From PALSA-555 sp035468285 (lineage in GTDB: Bacteria; Actinomycetota; Acidimicrobiia; IMCC26256; PALSA-555): 18,656 nucleotides of DNA. The stretch's first letter is position 1; the number at the start of each line of letters is the position of its first letter. Shown piece after piece: positions 1 to 7,965 of the stretch. The stretch is from assembly GCA_035468285.1 (NCBI GenBank), contig DATISY010000126.1, positions 1 through 18,656 of the forward strand. The letters run 5' to 3'. The notes under the pieces are model-generated. The model ran no database searches, had not been told where the DNA came from, and was given only the letters and a program-made list of their open reading frames with translations. The position numbers and the translations under genes were made by a program.

Positions 1-824
1 TCGGGCTCAACAAGAGCTTCGTGGTCCAGTACTGGGACTACATGACCGGGCTCGTCCAAGGTCACCTCGGCCACCAGTACAGCTCGGGACGACCGGTGAG
101 CGAGCTGGTCAACCAGTCGCTGCCCGTGTCGCTCGAGCTGATGATCTACGCCCAGGTCATCTCGCTGCTCATCGCCATCCCGCTCGGCGTGTTCGCCGCC
201 TACCGGGCCGGCACCCGGTCCGACAACGCGATCAACACCACTGCCTTCGGGCTGCTGGCGCTCCCGAACTTCGTCCTCGCCCTGCTGCTCTCGTTCCTCA
301 TCGGCGCCAAGCTGAAGTGGCTTCCCACTGGCGGGTATGCGCCCGGGTGGCTCGACCCGATCTTCGATTCGAGCCGGACGATGGACCTCGGCCAGCACAT
401 CCAGTACATGATCCTGCCGTCCATCACCCTCGCCGTCGGACAGATCGCGGTGTACATGCGGCTGCTGCGCAGCGACATGATCGCCACCCTCCAGGAGAAC
501 TTCATCACCCTGGCCAAGGCCAAGGGGATCTCGAACCGCCGGATCCTCTGGCGTCACGCCCTGCGACCGTCGAGCCTGACCCTGTTGACCGTCGCCGGGC
601 TCAGCATCGGGACCCTGATCGGCGGCGCCGTCGTCGTCGAGGTCATCTTCCAGATCCCGGGAATGGGTGAGAAGATCTATCAGGCGATCAACGCCCGCGA
701 GTACGTCGAGCTGCAGAGCTACATCGTGATCATCGCCACGCTCTTCGTGCTCGTGAACTTCATCGTCGACTTCATGTACGCCGTCTTGGACCCGAGGATT
801 CGTCGTGCCCGAACGGCCAGCTAA
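1..824 (+). CDS. dppB: ABC transporter permease, DppB/OppB family (5' partial)
   Basis: This is an inner-membrane permease subunit of a peptide/nickel-type ABC importer. The frame is open from position 3 into the window edge (GLNKSF before the GTG at 21), so the true start lies upstream and about 273 codons are visible. Hydrophobic segments alternate with short loops. The cytoplasmic EAA-type loop that docks on the ATPases is at FITLAKAKGISNRRIL, followed by the LRPS stretch typical of the family. The C-terminus (VLDPRIRRA) is also typical. The last 20 bases overlap the next permease gene, indicating one operon. Dpp, Opp and other PepT-family permeases cannot be separated by sequence reading alone, so the symbol indicates family and the substrate is unknown. 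The binding protein that normally precedes this gene is outside the window. Confidence 0.93.
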   Translation, partial: GLNKSFVVQYWDYMTGLVQGHLGHQYSSGRPVSELVNQSLPVSLELMIYAQVISLLIAIPLGVFAAYRAGTRSDNAINTTAFGLLALPNFVLALLLSFLIGAKLKWLPTGGYAPGWLDPIFDSSRTMDLGQHIQYMILPSITLAVGQIAVYMRLLRSDMIATLQENFITLAKAKGISNRRILWRHALRPSSLTLLTVAGLSIGTLIGGAVVVEVIFQIPGMGEKIYQAINAREYVELQSYIVIIATLFVLVNFIVDFMYAVLDPRIRRARTAS

Positions 825-1851
825 GCCCTCACCCGACTATCTGGCGTCGGGCGCCGGAACGCATCCGTCGCCGAGCGAGACCCTCCTCGCGGACGAGCGC
901 GACCACGGCGAGATCGTCGACCCCGAGCTCGGCCAAGTTGGGGCGATCTCGACCGACCTGCCGGGGCGACGCCGCTTCGGTGAGGGACTCAGCGTCGGGG
1001 CGTGGATCGCCATCGGGTGGGTGGCCCTCGTCGTCGTCATCGCCGTCCTCGCCAAGACCGGCCTCGTCACGTGGGGCGACCCCCAGAACAGCATCGCGGC
1101 CTGCGCCCGCAAGGGCCCGTTCGCGAACGAGGGTTCCGCGTCGGGGCATCTGCTCGGCTGTGACAGCAACGGCCGGGACATGATCGCCCGCCTCGCGCTC
1201 GGCGGCTGGACGTCGTTGCTCGTCTCCGTCGGCGCGATCACGGTCGCGTTCGTGATCGGCGGCGGCTTGGGCATCATCGCGGGCTACTTCGGTGGCCGGA
1301 TCGACACGTTCCTCACCGGGACCTTCAACGTCATGCTGTCCGTCCCGGCCATCATCTTCGCCCTCGCGCTCGTCGCGTTCCTCCAGGGCACCGGGCAGAA
1401 CTCCGGCGCGGCCGCCCTGCCCGACGTGTTGATCCTCATCATCGCGATCGGTGTCGTCTCGATCCCGCTCGTCGGTCGCATCGCGCGTGCCAGCGCGCTC
1501 AGCTGGACCCAACGCGAGTTCGTCCTCGCCGCCCGCGCTCAAGGCGCTAAGAACGGCCGCGTCATGATCCGCGAGCTGCTCCCCAATGTCGCTCCCGCCC
1601 TGTTCTCGATCGCCCTGCTCGGCATCGCGATCGCCATCGTCGCCGAAGGGACCCTGGCGATCCTCGGCGTCGGGGTGAAGCCACCGACACCGTCGTGGGG
1701 CAACATCATCGCCGTCGACCGCGGCGAGATGTTCACCTCGCCCCACATCGTCTTCGAGCCGTCGCTCCTCATCTTCATCACCGTCTTGGCCCTGAACTTC
1801 CTGGGCGATGTCGTTCGGTCCCGCTTCGACGTGCGGGAGGCCGGAATTTGA
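805..1851 (+). CDS. dppC: ABC transporter permease, DppC/OppC family
   Basis: Second permease of the importer, 348 residues. The GTG start at 805 lies inside the end of the upstream permease gene and has a GAGGA ribosome-binding site at 794-798, six bases away. The N-terminus is unusually long and hydrophilic (about 60 residues) before the first membrane segment at about 66-84. An external loop with GCDSNGRD corresponds to the usual LGTDxxGRD motif, here with Cys119 in place of Thr. A second cysteine, Cys100, sits in the same loop, so a disulfide is possible (inference). The EAA loop is FVLAARAQGAKNGRVM, followed by ELLPNVAP. The PPTPSWGN motif near the C-terminus is typical of DppC/OppC. The stop overlaps the next gene by four bases. 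Confidence 0.94.
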   Translation: MPERPAKPSPDYLASGAGTHPSPSETLLADERDHGEIVDPELGQVGAISTDLPGRRRFGEGLSVGAWIAIGWVALVVVIAVLAKTGLVTWGDPQNSIAACARKGPFANEGSASGHLLGCDSNGRDMIARLALGGWTSLLVSVGAITVAFVIGGGLGIIAGYFGGRIDTFLTGTFNVMLSVPAIIFALALVAFLQGTGQNSGAAALPDVLILIIAIGVVSIPLVGRIARASALSWTQREFVLAARAQGAKNGRVMIRELLPNVAPALFSIALLGIAIAIVAEGTLAILGVGVKPPTPSWGNIIAVDRGEMFTSPHIVFEPSLLIFITVLALNFLGDVVRSRFDVREAGI

Positions 1852-2936
1852 GCGCCCAGCGGTTTGGCGACGCCGACTACGACGGGCCGCTCCTCGAGGT
1901 GGAGGACCTCACGACCTACTTCGAGACGGGCCGGGGCCTGGTGCGCGCCGTCGACCACGTGTCCCTCACCCTCGAGCGGGGCCAGACCCTCGGGGTCGTC
2001 GGCGAGTCCGGGTCCGGGAAGACGGTGCTGTCCCGCTCGATCATGAACCTGCTTCCCCGCCACGGCGTTGAGCGCAGCGGCTCGGTCCGCTTCGAAGGCC
2101 ACGACATCCTGTCCCACTCCGCCAAGGAGATGCGTCCCTTCTGGGGCGCGCAGATGTCGATGATCTTCCAGGACCCGATGACGTCGCTGAACCCGGTCAT
2201 GAAGATCGGCAAGCAGATCACAGAGGCGATCCGCGAGCACCTCGACGTCACGAAGGACTACGCCAACGATCTGGCCGAAGCGCTCCTCGGGTCGGTGCGG
2301 ATCCCGGAACCGCACCAGCGGATGAACGAGTACCCGCACCAGCTGTCGGGCGGGATGCGCCAGCGGATCTGCATCGCGGTGGCGCTGGCGTGCGGCCCGA
2401 AGCTCCTGTTCGCGGACGAGCCGACGACCGCCCTCGACGTCACGGTCCAGGCCCAGGTGCTCGACCTCATCGCCAAACAGCAGTCCGAGCGATTCATGGC
2501 GATGGTGCTCGTCACCCACGACCTCGGTGTCGTCGCCGGCCGGGCCGACGAGATCGCGGTCATGTACGCCGGTCGGGTGGTGGAGCGCGCACCGACAACG
2601 GTCCTGTTCTCGGACATGAAGATGCCGTACTCCGAGGCGCTGCTGGCGTCGATCCCGAAGATCGACGAGCACAGCCACACGCGGCTGGCGACGATCCCGG
2701 GGCGACCTCCCGACCTGGTGAACCCGCCGCCGGGCTGCAAGTTCGCGCCGCGTTGCCCGTACGTGCAGGAGAAGTGCGTGGACGAGGAACCCCCCGTGCG
2801 TCCCGGGGTTGAGCCGGGCCACGAGTTCCGCTGCTGGTTCCCGGTCGGGACCCCGGAAGGGAAGGAAGCCTTGGAACGCAACCAGCGCGAGGGCCGGATC
2901 CCGCAGGCCGCGGTCAGCGCGGCGGCGCCCAGCTGA
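1848..2936 (+). CDS. dppD: Peptide ABC transporter ATP-binding protein, DppD/OppD family
   Basis: ATPase subunit that powers the importer from the cytoplasm, 362 residues. I chose the TTG at 1848 because GGGAGG (1835-1840) lies seven bases upstream, the TTGA overlaps the preceding TGA stop, and the resulting N-terminus starts just before the ABC domain. The frame is open further upstream inside dppC but that part does not look like protein. Visible motifs are Walker A GESGSGKT (about 52-59), Q-loop glutamine at about 108 (IFQDPMTSLNP), signature LSGGM (about 166), and Walker B LLFADEPTTALD (about 186). The C-terminal oligopeptide-transporter extension carries the cysteine motif CKFAPRCP...KCV, which binds an iron-sulfur cluster in some family members. 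The stop codon overlaps the next ATG by one base. Confidence 0.94.
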   Translation: MSAQRFGDADYDGPLLEVEDLTTYFETGRGLVRAVDHVSLTLERGQTLGVVGESGSGKTVLSRSIMNLLPRHGVERSGSVRFEGHDILSHSAKEMRPFWGAQMSMIFQDPMTSLNPVMKIGKQITEAIREHLDVTKDYANDLAEALLGSVRIPEPHQRMNEYPHQLSGGMRQRICIAVALACGPKLLFADEPTTALDVTVQAQVLDLIAKQQSERFMAMVLVTHDLGVVAGRADEIAVMYAGRVVERAPTTVLFSDMKMPYSEALLASIPKIDEHSHTRLATIPGRPPDLVNPPPGCKFAPRCPYVQEKCVDEEPPVRPGVEPGHEFRCWFPVGTPEGKEALERNQREGRIPQAAVSAAAPS

Positions 2937-4006
2937 TGGCCGGCAGCGGGACGGTCCACCTTCGAGAGGGCGACGCGCTGCTGCGCGCCGAGCACCTCGT
3001 CGTCGAGTTCCCGCTGGGGCACTCCGGCGAACGGGTCCACGCAGTGTCCGACGTCAGTCTCGACATCTTGGAGGGCGAGACCCTCGGGCTCGTCGGCGAG
3101 TCGGGATGCGGGAAGACGACCGCGGGCCGAGCGATCATGCAGCTCCCGCCGCCCGTGTCGGGGAGCGTCACGTTCGACGGGGTCGAGCTCACCGCGCTGC
3201 ACGGGGAGGCGCTGCGCCGCCAACGGCCCCGTCTGCAAATGATCTTCCAGGACCCGATCTCGTCGTTGAACCCTCGGCGGCGGATCCGCGACATCGTCCG
3301 CGAGGGCCTCGATATCTGGGGGCTCGGTGATCGGTCAGCCCGAGACGCCAAGGTCGATGAGGTCCTCGAGGCCGTCGGGATCGATCCGTCGAACGGGCAG
3401 CGACGACCGCACGAGTTCTCCGGCGGGCAGTGCCAGCGCATCTCGATCGCCCGGGCGGTGGTCACCGACCCGAAGCTGATCATCTGCGACGAGCCGGTCT
3501 CCGCGCTCGACGTGTCCGTGCAGGCCCAGATCCTGAACCTGCTCGAGGACATGAAGCGCCGCTACGGGCTCACCGTGGTGTTCATCGCCCACGACCTCGC
3601 GGTCGTCAAGAACGTCAGCGACCGGGTGCTCGTGATGTATCTCGGCAAGATCTGCGAGGTCGGTGGCCCCGACGACCTCTACGAGCGTCCCGCCCACCCG
3701 TACACCGCTGCGCTGCTCGCCGCGATCCCCGTCCCCGACCCTGAGGTGCGCCCCAACTCGGAGAAGGTCCTCGGCGGCGAGGTGCCGTCACCGATCCACC
3801 CGCCGAGCGGCTGCCGGTTCCGGAGCCGCTGCCCGAAGGCGCAGCCAAAGTGCGTGACGGACGAACCGGAGGTGCGGCTCTTCGCGCCCAACCACTACGT
3901 GGCGTGCCACTACCCCCTCGAGGAGGGCGAGGAGCTCGACTTCGCCCGGGTGGGGATCGGAGCGACGATGGACGCGCCACCCGACGAGGACGGCACGTCC
4001 AGCTGA
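2936..4006 (+). CDS. dppF: Peptide ABC transporter ATP-binding protein, DppF/OppF family
   Basis: Partner ATPase of the importer, 356 residues, expected to pair with the DppD-type subunit. The start ATG shares its A with the upstream TGA, so translation is probably coupled; no strong ribosome-binding site is visible. Motifs are Walker A GESGCGKT (54-61), Q-loop IFQDPISSLNPR (about 103-114), signature FSGGQ (161-165), Walker B LIICDEPVSALD (181-192) and switch region IAHDLAVV. The C-terminal extension again has paired cysteines (CRFRSRCPKAQPKC). This is the last gene of the operon; the next gene is convergent. The tail after about residue 330 is acidic and poorly conserved in appearance. Confidence 0.94.
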   Translation: MAGSGTVHLREGDALLRAEHLVVEFPLGHSGERVHAVSDVSLDILEGETLGLVGESGCGKTTAGRAIMQLPPPVSGSVTFDGVELTALHGEALRRQRPRLQMIFQDPISSLNPRRRIRDIVREGLDIWGLGDRSARDAKVDEVLEAVGIDPSNGQRRPHEFSGGQCQRISIARAVVTDPKLIICDEPVSALDVSVQAQILNLLEDMKRRYGLTVVFIAHDLAVVKNVSDRVLVMYLGKICEVGGPDDLYERPAHPYTAALLAAIPVPDPEVRPNSEKVLGGEVPSPIHPPSGCRFRSRCPKAQPKCVTDEPEVRLFAPNHYVACHYPLEEGEELDFARVGIGATMDAPPDEDGTSS

Positions 4007-4020
4007 CCGGTCCCGGCCGG

Positions 4021-4050
4021 CGGCGGCGTGGCCTTAGGCCGCGACCGCCG
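4021..4050. terminator. Possible bidirectional stem-loop between dppF and lon
   Basis: An interrupted hairpin: CGGCGG (4021-4026) pairs with CCGCCG (4045-4050), and GGCC (4030-4033) pairs with GGCC (4037-4040) around a TTA loop. A 3/4-base internal bulge separates the two stems. It lies between two convergent genes and overlaps the lon stop codon, a position suited to ending transcription from both sides. There is no T-tract, so this is not a canonical intrinsic terminator and function is inferred from position only. Confidence 0.3.
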
Positions 4051-6385
4051 TCGACTCCGCGGGCATCAAGGCCAGGTCGAGGACCTCGGTGACGTCGTCG
4101 ACGAGATGGAACGTCATCGCGTCACGCACCGTCTCGGGGACGTCGTCGAGGTCCGGTCCGTTACGGGCGGGCAGGATCACGGTGGTGAGCCCGGCCCGCT
4201 GCGCCGCCAGGACCTTCTGCTTGACGCCGCCGATCGGGAGCACCCGGCCCTGCAACGTCACCTCGCCGGTCATGCCGACCTCGCTGCGCACCGGCCGTCC
4301 CGTGAGCAGACTCGCCAGCGCGGTGGTCATGGTGACCCCGGCCGACGGGCCGTCCTTCGGGATGGCCCCGGCGGGCACGTGGACGTGGAACCGGCGACGG
4401 ACCCGGCTCGGATCGACGCCGAGGACGTCGCCGTGTCCCTGCACGTAGGACAGGGCGATCTGCGCCGATTCCTTCATGACGTCACCGAGCTGCCCGGTCA
4501 GGGTCAGGCCCGGGTCTCCGTCCATCGCGGTCGCTTCGATGAAGAGCACGTCGCCGCCGGTGCCGGTCACCGCGAGGCCCGTCGCGACGCCAGGGGTCGT
4601 CCCGCGTTCCGCCAGCTCGGCGAAGAACTTGGGGCGGCCCAACGCGTCGGGCACGGCCGCGTCGTCGACGATCACCGGTCCAGTGACGTCCTCGCTGACG
4701 AGGCGCGCCGCGACCTTGCGGAGCAGCTTCCCGAGCTCCCGCTCGAGGTTCCGGACTCCGGCTTCCCGCGTGTAGTCGGTGACGATGCGACGCAATGCGT
4801 CGTCGCCCACCCGGACGTCGTCGTCGTTGAGGCCGTTGCGCTCGAGCTGGCGGGCCAGCAGATGGCCCCGCGCGATCGCCACTTTCTCGTCCTCGGTGTA
4901 CCCGTCGAGGCGGATGATCTCGAGCCGGTCCAGCAGGGGTCCGGGGATGGTCTCGGCCTGGTTCGCGGTCGCGATGAACAGCACCTGCGACAGGTCCAGG
5001 TCGAGGTCGAGGTAGTGGTCCCGGAACGTGTGGTTCTGCGCCGGGTCGAGGACCTCGAGCAACGCCGACGACGGGTCACCCCGCCAGTCGGCACCGAGCT
5101 TGTCGATCTCGTCCAGGACGATGACCGGGTTCATGCTTCCGGCCTCAGTCAGGGCGCGCACGATCCGACCCGGGCGGGCACCGACGTAGGTGCGCCGGTG
5201 ACCCCGGATCTCGGCTTCGTCGTGGACGCCACCGAGCGCCACACGGGTGAACGAGCGCCCCAGGGCCCGGGCGACCGATTCCCCGAGCGACGTCTTGCCG
5301 ACGCCCGGCGGGCCCACCAGCGCGAGGATCGCACCCGCGCCGCGTCCGGTCGGCTCACCGAGGCCGCGCTCGGCCCGGAGCTTTCGCACCGCGAGGAACT
5401 CCACGATGCGGTCCTTGACGTCATCGAGCCCGGTGTGGTCCTCGTCGAGGATGCGCCGGGCCGCGACGACGTCCAAGTTGTCGTCGGTGCGGTCCCCGAA
5501 CGGGATCTCCAGCAGCGTGTCGAGCCAGGTGCGAATCCAGCCGTGCTCAGGGCTCTGGTCGCTGGTCCGCTCGAGACGGTCGACCTCGCGCGTCGCGGCG
5601 TCCCGGATCGAGTCCGGCAGGTCACGTTCCGCGATGGTGGTCCGGTACTGGCCGACCACGTCGCCGTCTTCGTCTTCGCCGAGCTCCTTGCGGATGGCGT
5701 CGAGCTGGCGGCGCAGGAGGAACTCGCGCTGCTGGCTCTCCATCCCATCGGTGACCTCGGTCCGGATCCGGTCGGCCACCTCCAGCTCGGCGAGCGCGTC
5801 CTTCGCCCACGCCACGACCGACTCGAGGCGTGCCTCGACGTCGACGGTCTCGAGGAGCTCCAGTCGGCGCTCCAAGGGCAGGTCGGGCCACCAGCCGGCG
5901 GTGTCCGCGAGCGCGCCAGGGTCAGTGACCCCTTGCAACGCCTCGGTGAGCCGGCCGGCGCGGAGCCGGGTGGCGATCTCGGCCACGACGGCCCGGTACT
6001 CGACAGCCAGCTCTTGGACCCGCGGCGAGTCGGTGCCGGTCTCGATCACAGGCTCGGCCTCGACCCAGAGGCCCGCGCCGGTTCCGACGACCCCGACACC
6101 GACGGTCGCCCGATGCAGGCCGCGCAGCACCAGGGCCTGCACGCCGTTGGGCAGCTCGCCGTTGTTCTCGATCCGGGCCACGGTCCCGACCCGGGAGTAG
6201 TGGCCTTCGGGCCTCGGGACGAGGAGGACCAGGCGGTCGCCCTCCCCGGCGGCTTGCGCCGCGGTCTGGGCTTCCTCGGTCTCGAGGGCCAGGGTCACCA
6301 CCATCTGGGGGAGCACCACCCCGGCGCTCAAGGGCAGCAGAGGCAGCACGAGCCGCTCGTCGATGGTCGGGGTCGTGTCAGGCAT
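4034..6385 (-). CDS. lon: ATP-dependent Lon protease (class A, S16 family)
   Basis: Cytoplasmic AAA+ protease that degrades misfolded and selected regulatory proteins. The product is 783 residues, essentially the length of E. coli Lon (784). Domains in order: N-terminal LON substrate-binding domain (about 10-200) starting with RLVLPLLPLSAGVVLP; a helical linker rich in Glu/Arg (about 200-310); AAA+ module with Walker A GPPGVGKT (358-365) and Walker B VIVLDEID (421-428); and the C-terminal protease with catalytic Ser681 in PKDGPSAG and Lys722 in GGVKQK. All catalytic residues are present. The ATG at 6385 is preceded by a GAGGT ribosome-binding site five bases upstream. The gene stands alone, convergent with the importer operon and separated from fumC by 172 bases. 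The common actinobacterial HspR box (CTTGAGT inverted repeat) is not seen upstream, but a GTAATC direct repeat is. Confidence 0.97.
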   Translation of the reverse strand: MPDTTPTIDERLVLPLLPLSAGVVLPQMVVTLALETEEAQTAAQAAGEGDRLVLLVPRPEGHYSRVGTVARIENNGELPNGVQALVLRGLHRATVGVGVVGTGAGLWVEAEPVIETGTDSPRVQELAVEYRAVVAEIATRLRAGRLTEALQGVTDPGALADTAGWWPDLPLERRLELLETVDVEARLESVVAWAKDALAELEVADRIRTEVTDGMESQQREFLLRRQLDAIRKELGEDEDGDVVGQYRTTIAERDLPDSIRDAATREVDRLERTSDQSPEHGWIRTWLDTLLEIPFGDRTDDNLDVVAARRILDEDHTGLDDVKDRIVEFLAVRKLRAERGLGEPTGRGAGAILALVGPPGVGKTSLGESVARALGRSFTRVALGGVHDEAEIRGHRRTYVGARPGRIVRALTEAGSMNPVIVLDEIDKLGADWRGDPSSALLEVLDPAQNHTFRDHYLDLDLDLSQVLFIATANQAETIPGPLLDRLEIIRLDGYTEDEKVAIARGHLLARQLERNGLNDDDVRVGDDALRRIVTDYTREAGVRNLERELGKLLRKVAARLVSEDVTGPVIVDDAAVPDALGRPKFFAELAERGTTPGVATGLAVTGTGGDVLFIEATAMDGDPGLTLTGQLGDVMKESAQIALSYVQGHGDVLGVDPSRVRRRFHVHVPAGAIPKDGPSAGVTMTTALASLLTGRPVRSEVGMTGEVTLQGRVLPIGGVKQKVLAAQRAGLTTVILPARNGPDLDDVPETVRDAMTFHLVDDVTEVLDLALMPAESTAVAA

Positions 6386-6399
6386 CGTGACCTCACAGT

Positions 6400-6413
6400 G
6401 ATTACAGGATTAC
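6400..6413 (-). promoter_or_regulatory. GTAATC tandem repeat in the lon promoter region
   Basis: On the minus strand the six-base word GTAATC occurs twice with a start-to-start spacing of eight bases (GTAATCctGTAATC), 15 to 28 bases before the lon ATG. The second copy sits inside TGTAAT, which matches the -10 consensus at five of six positions, so a bound regulator could block the promoter. A TTGACG word lies just upstream at 6416-6421, but it is too close to that -10 to serve as its -35. The link to lon regulation is inference; I do not recognise the cognate regulator. Confidence 0.3.
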
Positions 6414-6532
6414 GACGTCAAACGACCGGTGGGGGTGCTTCATTCCCGACCTGCGCGCTGAGATTTTCGCCGCTCACTCCGGGGCTGGTCCCGCCATCCG
6501 GGGGCGGCTGCGGCGTGGGGCGGCCCGCGGGA

Positions 6533-6555
6533 CCCGGGGTATCGCTTCCCCCGGG
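6533..6555 (-). terminator. Stem-loop immediately after fumC
   Basis: CCCGGGG (6533-6539) and CCCCGGG (6549-6555) form a perfect seven-base-pair GC stem with a nine-base loop. It begins three bases beyond the fumC stop codon (6558-6560, minus strand). The position fits a terminator or a 3'-end stabiliser for fumC mRNA. No T-run follows, so termination is inferred. The rest of the 6386-6557 spacer is G-rich with no gene that I can support. Confidence 0.35.
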
Positions 6556-6557
6556 GC

Positions 6558-7955
6558 TCAGCCGGGGCGGGTCATCCGCTCGGGGCGGACCAGCCGGTCG
6601 AACTCCTCGGCGCTGAGATGCCCGAGGGCCACCGCGGCTTCCTTGAGCGAGAGATGGTGGTGGTGGGCGTGCTTGGCGATGGCCCCCGCCTTGTCGTATC
6701 CGAGGTGGGGCGTCAGGGCAGTGACGAGCATGAGGGAGTTCCCCACGTGCTCGGCGATCTGCTCGGTGTTGGCCTCGAGCCCTTCGATCGCGAAGCGCCG
6801 GAAGTTCGTCGACGCGTCGCTGAGGAGGGTCACGGAGTGCAAGAAGTTGAAGATCATCACCGGCTTGAACACGTTGAGCTCGAAGTTTCCCTGGGACCCG
6901 GCGATGCCCACCGCGGTGTCGTTGCCCATCACCTGCACGCACACCATCGTGAGCGCCTCGCTCTGCGTCGGGTTGACCTTGCCCGGCATGATCGACGAGC
7001 CGGGCTCGTTCTCGGGGAGGATCAGCTCGCCCAGCCCGGCACGGGGACCCGACGCCAGCCAACGGATGTCGTTGGCGATCTTCATGAGCGACACCGCGAG
7101 CGTGCGGACGGTGCCACTGGCCCAGACGATGGCGTCGTGCGCGGCCAGCGCGGCGAACTTGTTGGGGGCCGACACGAACGGCAGTCCGGTCAGCTTGGCG
7201 ATCGTGGCCGCGACCCGGTCGGCGAACTCGGGATGGGCGTTGAGGCCGGTGCCGACGGCGGTGCCGCCGAGCGCGAGCTCGTAGAGGCCGGGGAGGGCCG
7301 CGTCAAGCCGCTCGAGGTCGGCGTCGAGCTGGGCCACGTACCCCGAGAACTCCTGACCGAGCGTGAGGGGCACCGCGTCTTGGAGGTGCGTCCGGCCGAT
7401 CTTGACGATCTCGGCGAACTCGTCGGACTTCGCGGCGAGCGCGTCGCGCAGGTCCCGGACCCCGGGAACAAGCCGGTGGACGACCTCTTCGGCGGCCGCG
7501 ATGTGCATCGCGGTGGGGAACGTGTCGTTCGACGACTGCGAGAGGTTCACGTGGTCGTTGGGGTGGATCGGATCCTTGCTGCCCTTCACTCCCCCGTCGA
7601 GCTCGATGGCCCGGTTGGAGATCACCTCGTTGACGTTCATGTTCGTCTGGGTGCCGCTGCCGGTCTGCCAGACGAAGAGCGGGAACTCGCCCGCGAGTTC
7701 GCCGGCGAGGATCTCGTCGGCGGCCCGCACGATCAGATCGGCTTCGTGGTCGGGCAGCTTCCCGAGGTCACGGTTGGTGAGCGCAGCCGCCTTCTTGAGG
7801 ATCGCCATGCCCCGGATGATCGAGTCCGGCATGTGGTCGTCGCCGATCGAGAAATGGTGCAACGACCGCTGGGTCTGGGCTCCCCAGTAGCGGTCGGCCG
7901 GGACGTCGATCGGCCCCATGCTGTCGGTCTCCGTCCGTGTCGCCTCGTCACCCAT
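6558..7955 (-). CDS. fumC: Class II fumarate hydratase (fumarase C)
   Basis: Converts fumarate and water to (S)-malate in the TCA cycle; a cytosolic homotetramer without an iron-sulfur cluster. The 465-residue product matches the usual class II length. Key regions are GSGTQTNMN (about 99-107), SSND (about 141-144), GRTHLQDA with the conserved His190, and the fumarase/aspartase signature GSSIMPGKVNP (319-329) carrying the catalytic serine loop. I chose the ATG at 7955; a TTG codon directly precedes it and could start one residue earlier. The early stretch DSMGPIDVPADRYWGAQTQRS is typical of FumC rather than of aspartase or argininosuccinate lyase. The gene begins 10 bases after the stop of the broken dehydrogenase gene, so it may use that gene's promoter. 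Confidence 0.96.
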   Translation of the reverse strand: MGDEATRTETDSMGPIDVPADRYWGAQTQRSLHHFSIGDDHMPDSIIRGMAILKKAAALTNRDLGKLPDHEADLIVRAADEILAGELAGEFPLFVWQTGSGTQTNMNVNEVISNRAIELDGGVKGSKDPIHPNDHVNLSQSSNDTFPTAMHIAAAEEVVHRLVPGVRDLRDALAAKSDEFAEIVKIGRTHLQDAVPLTLGQEFSGYVAQLDADLERLDAALPGLYELALGGTAVGTGLNAHPEFADRVAATIAKLTGLPFVSAPNKFAALAAHDAIVWASGTVRTLAVSLMKIANDIRWLASGPRAGLGELILPENEPGSSIMPGKVNPTQSEALTMVCVQVMGNDTAVGIAGSQGNFELNVFKPVMIFNFLHSVTLLSDASTNFRRFAIEGLEANTEQIAEHVGNSLMLVTALTPHLGYDKAGAIAKHAHHHHLSLKEAAVALGHLSAEEFDRLVRPERMTRPG

Positions 7956-7965
7956 CAACTCGAAC

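Noticed and set aside
1695..1847. Upstream extension of the dppD frame
   Set aside because: The extra 51 codons lie wholly in the coding region of dppC, read as His/Arg-rich nonsense, and the TTG at 1848 has a strong ribosome-binding site.
4028..6616. An 862-codon open frame on the plus strand opposite lon
   Set aside because: It mirrors lon codon for codon, has the Arg/Gly/Asp/Val-rich composition of antisense frames in GC-rich DNA, and shows no domain motif. Lon with full catalytic residues is the real gene.
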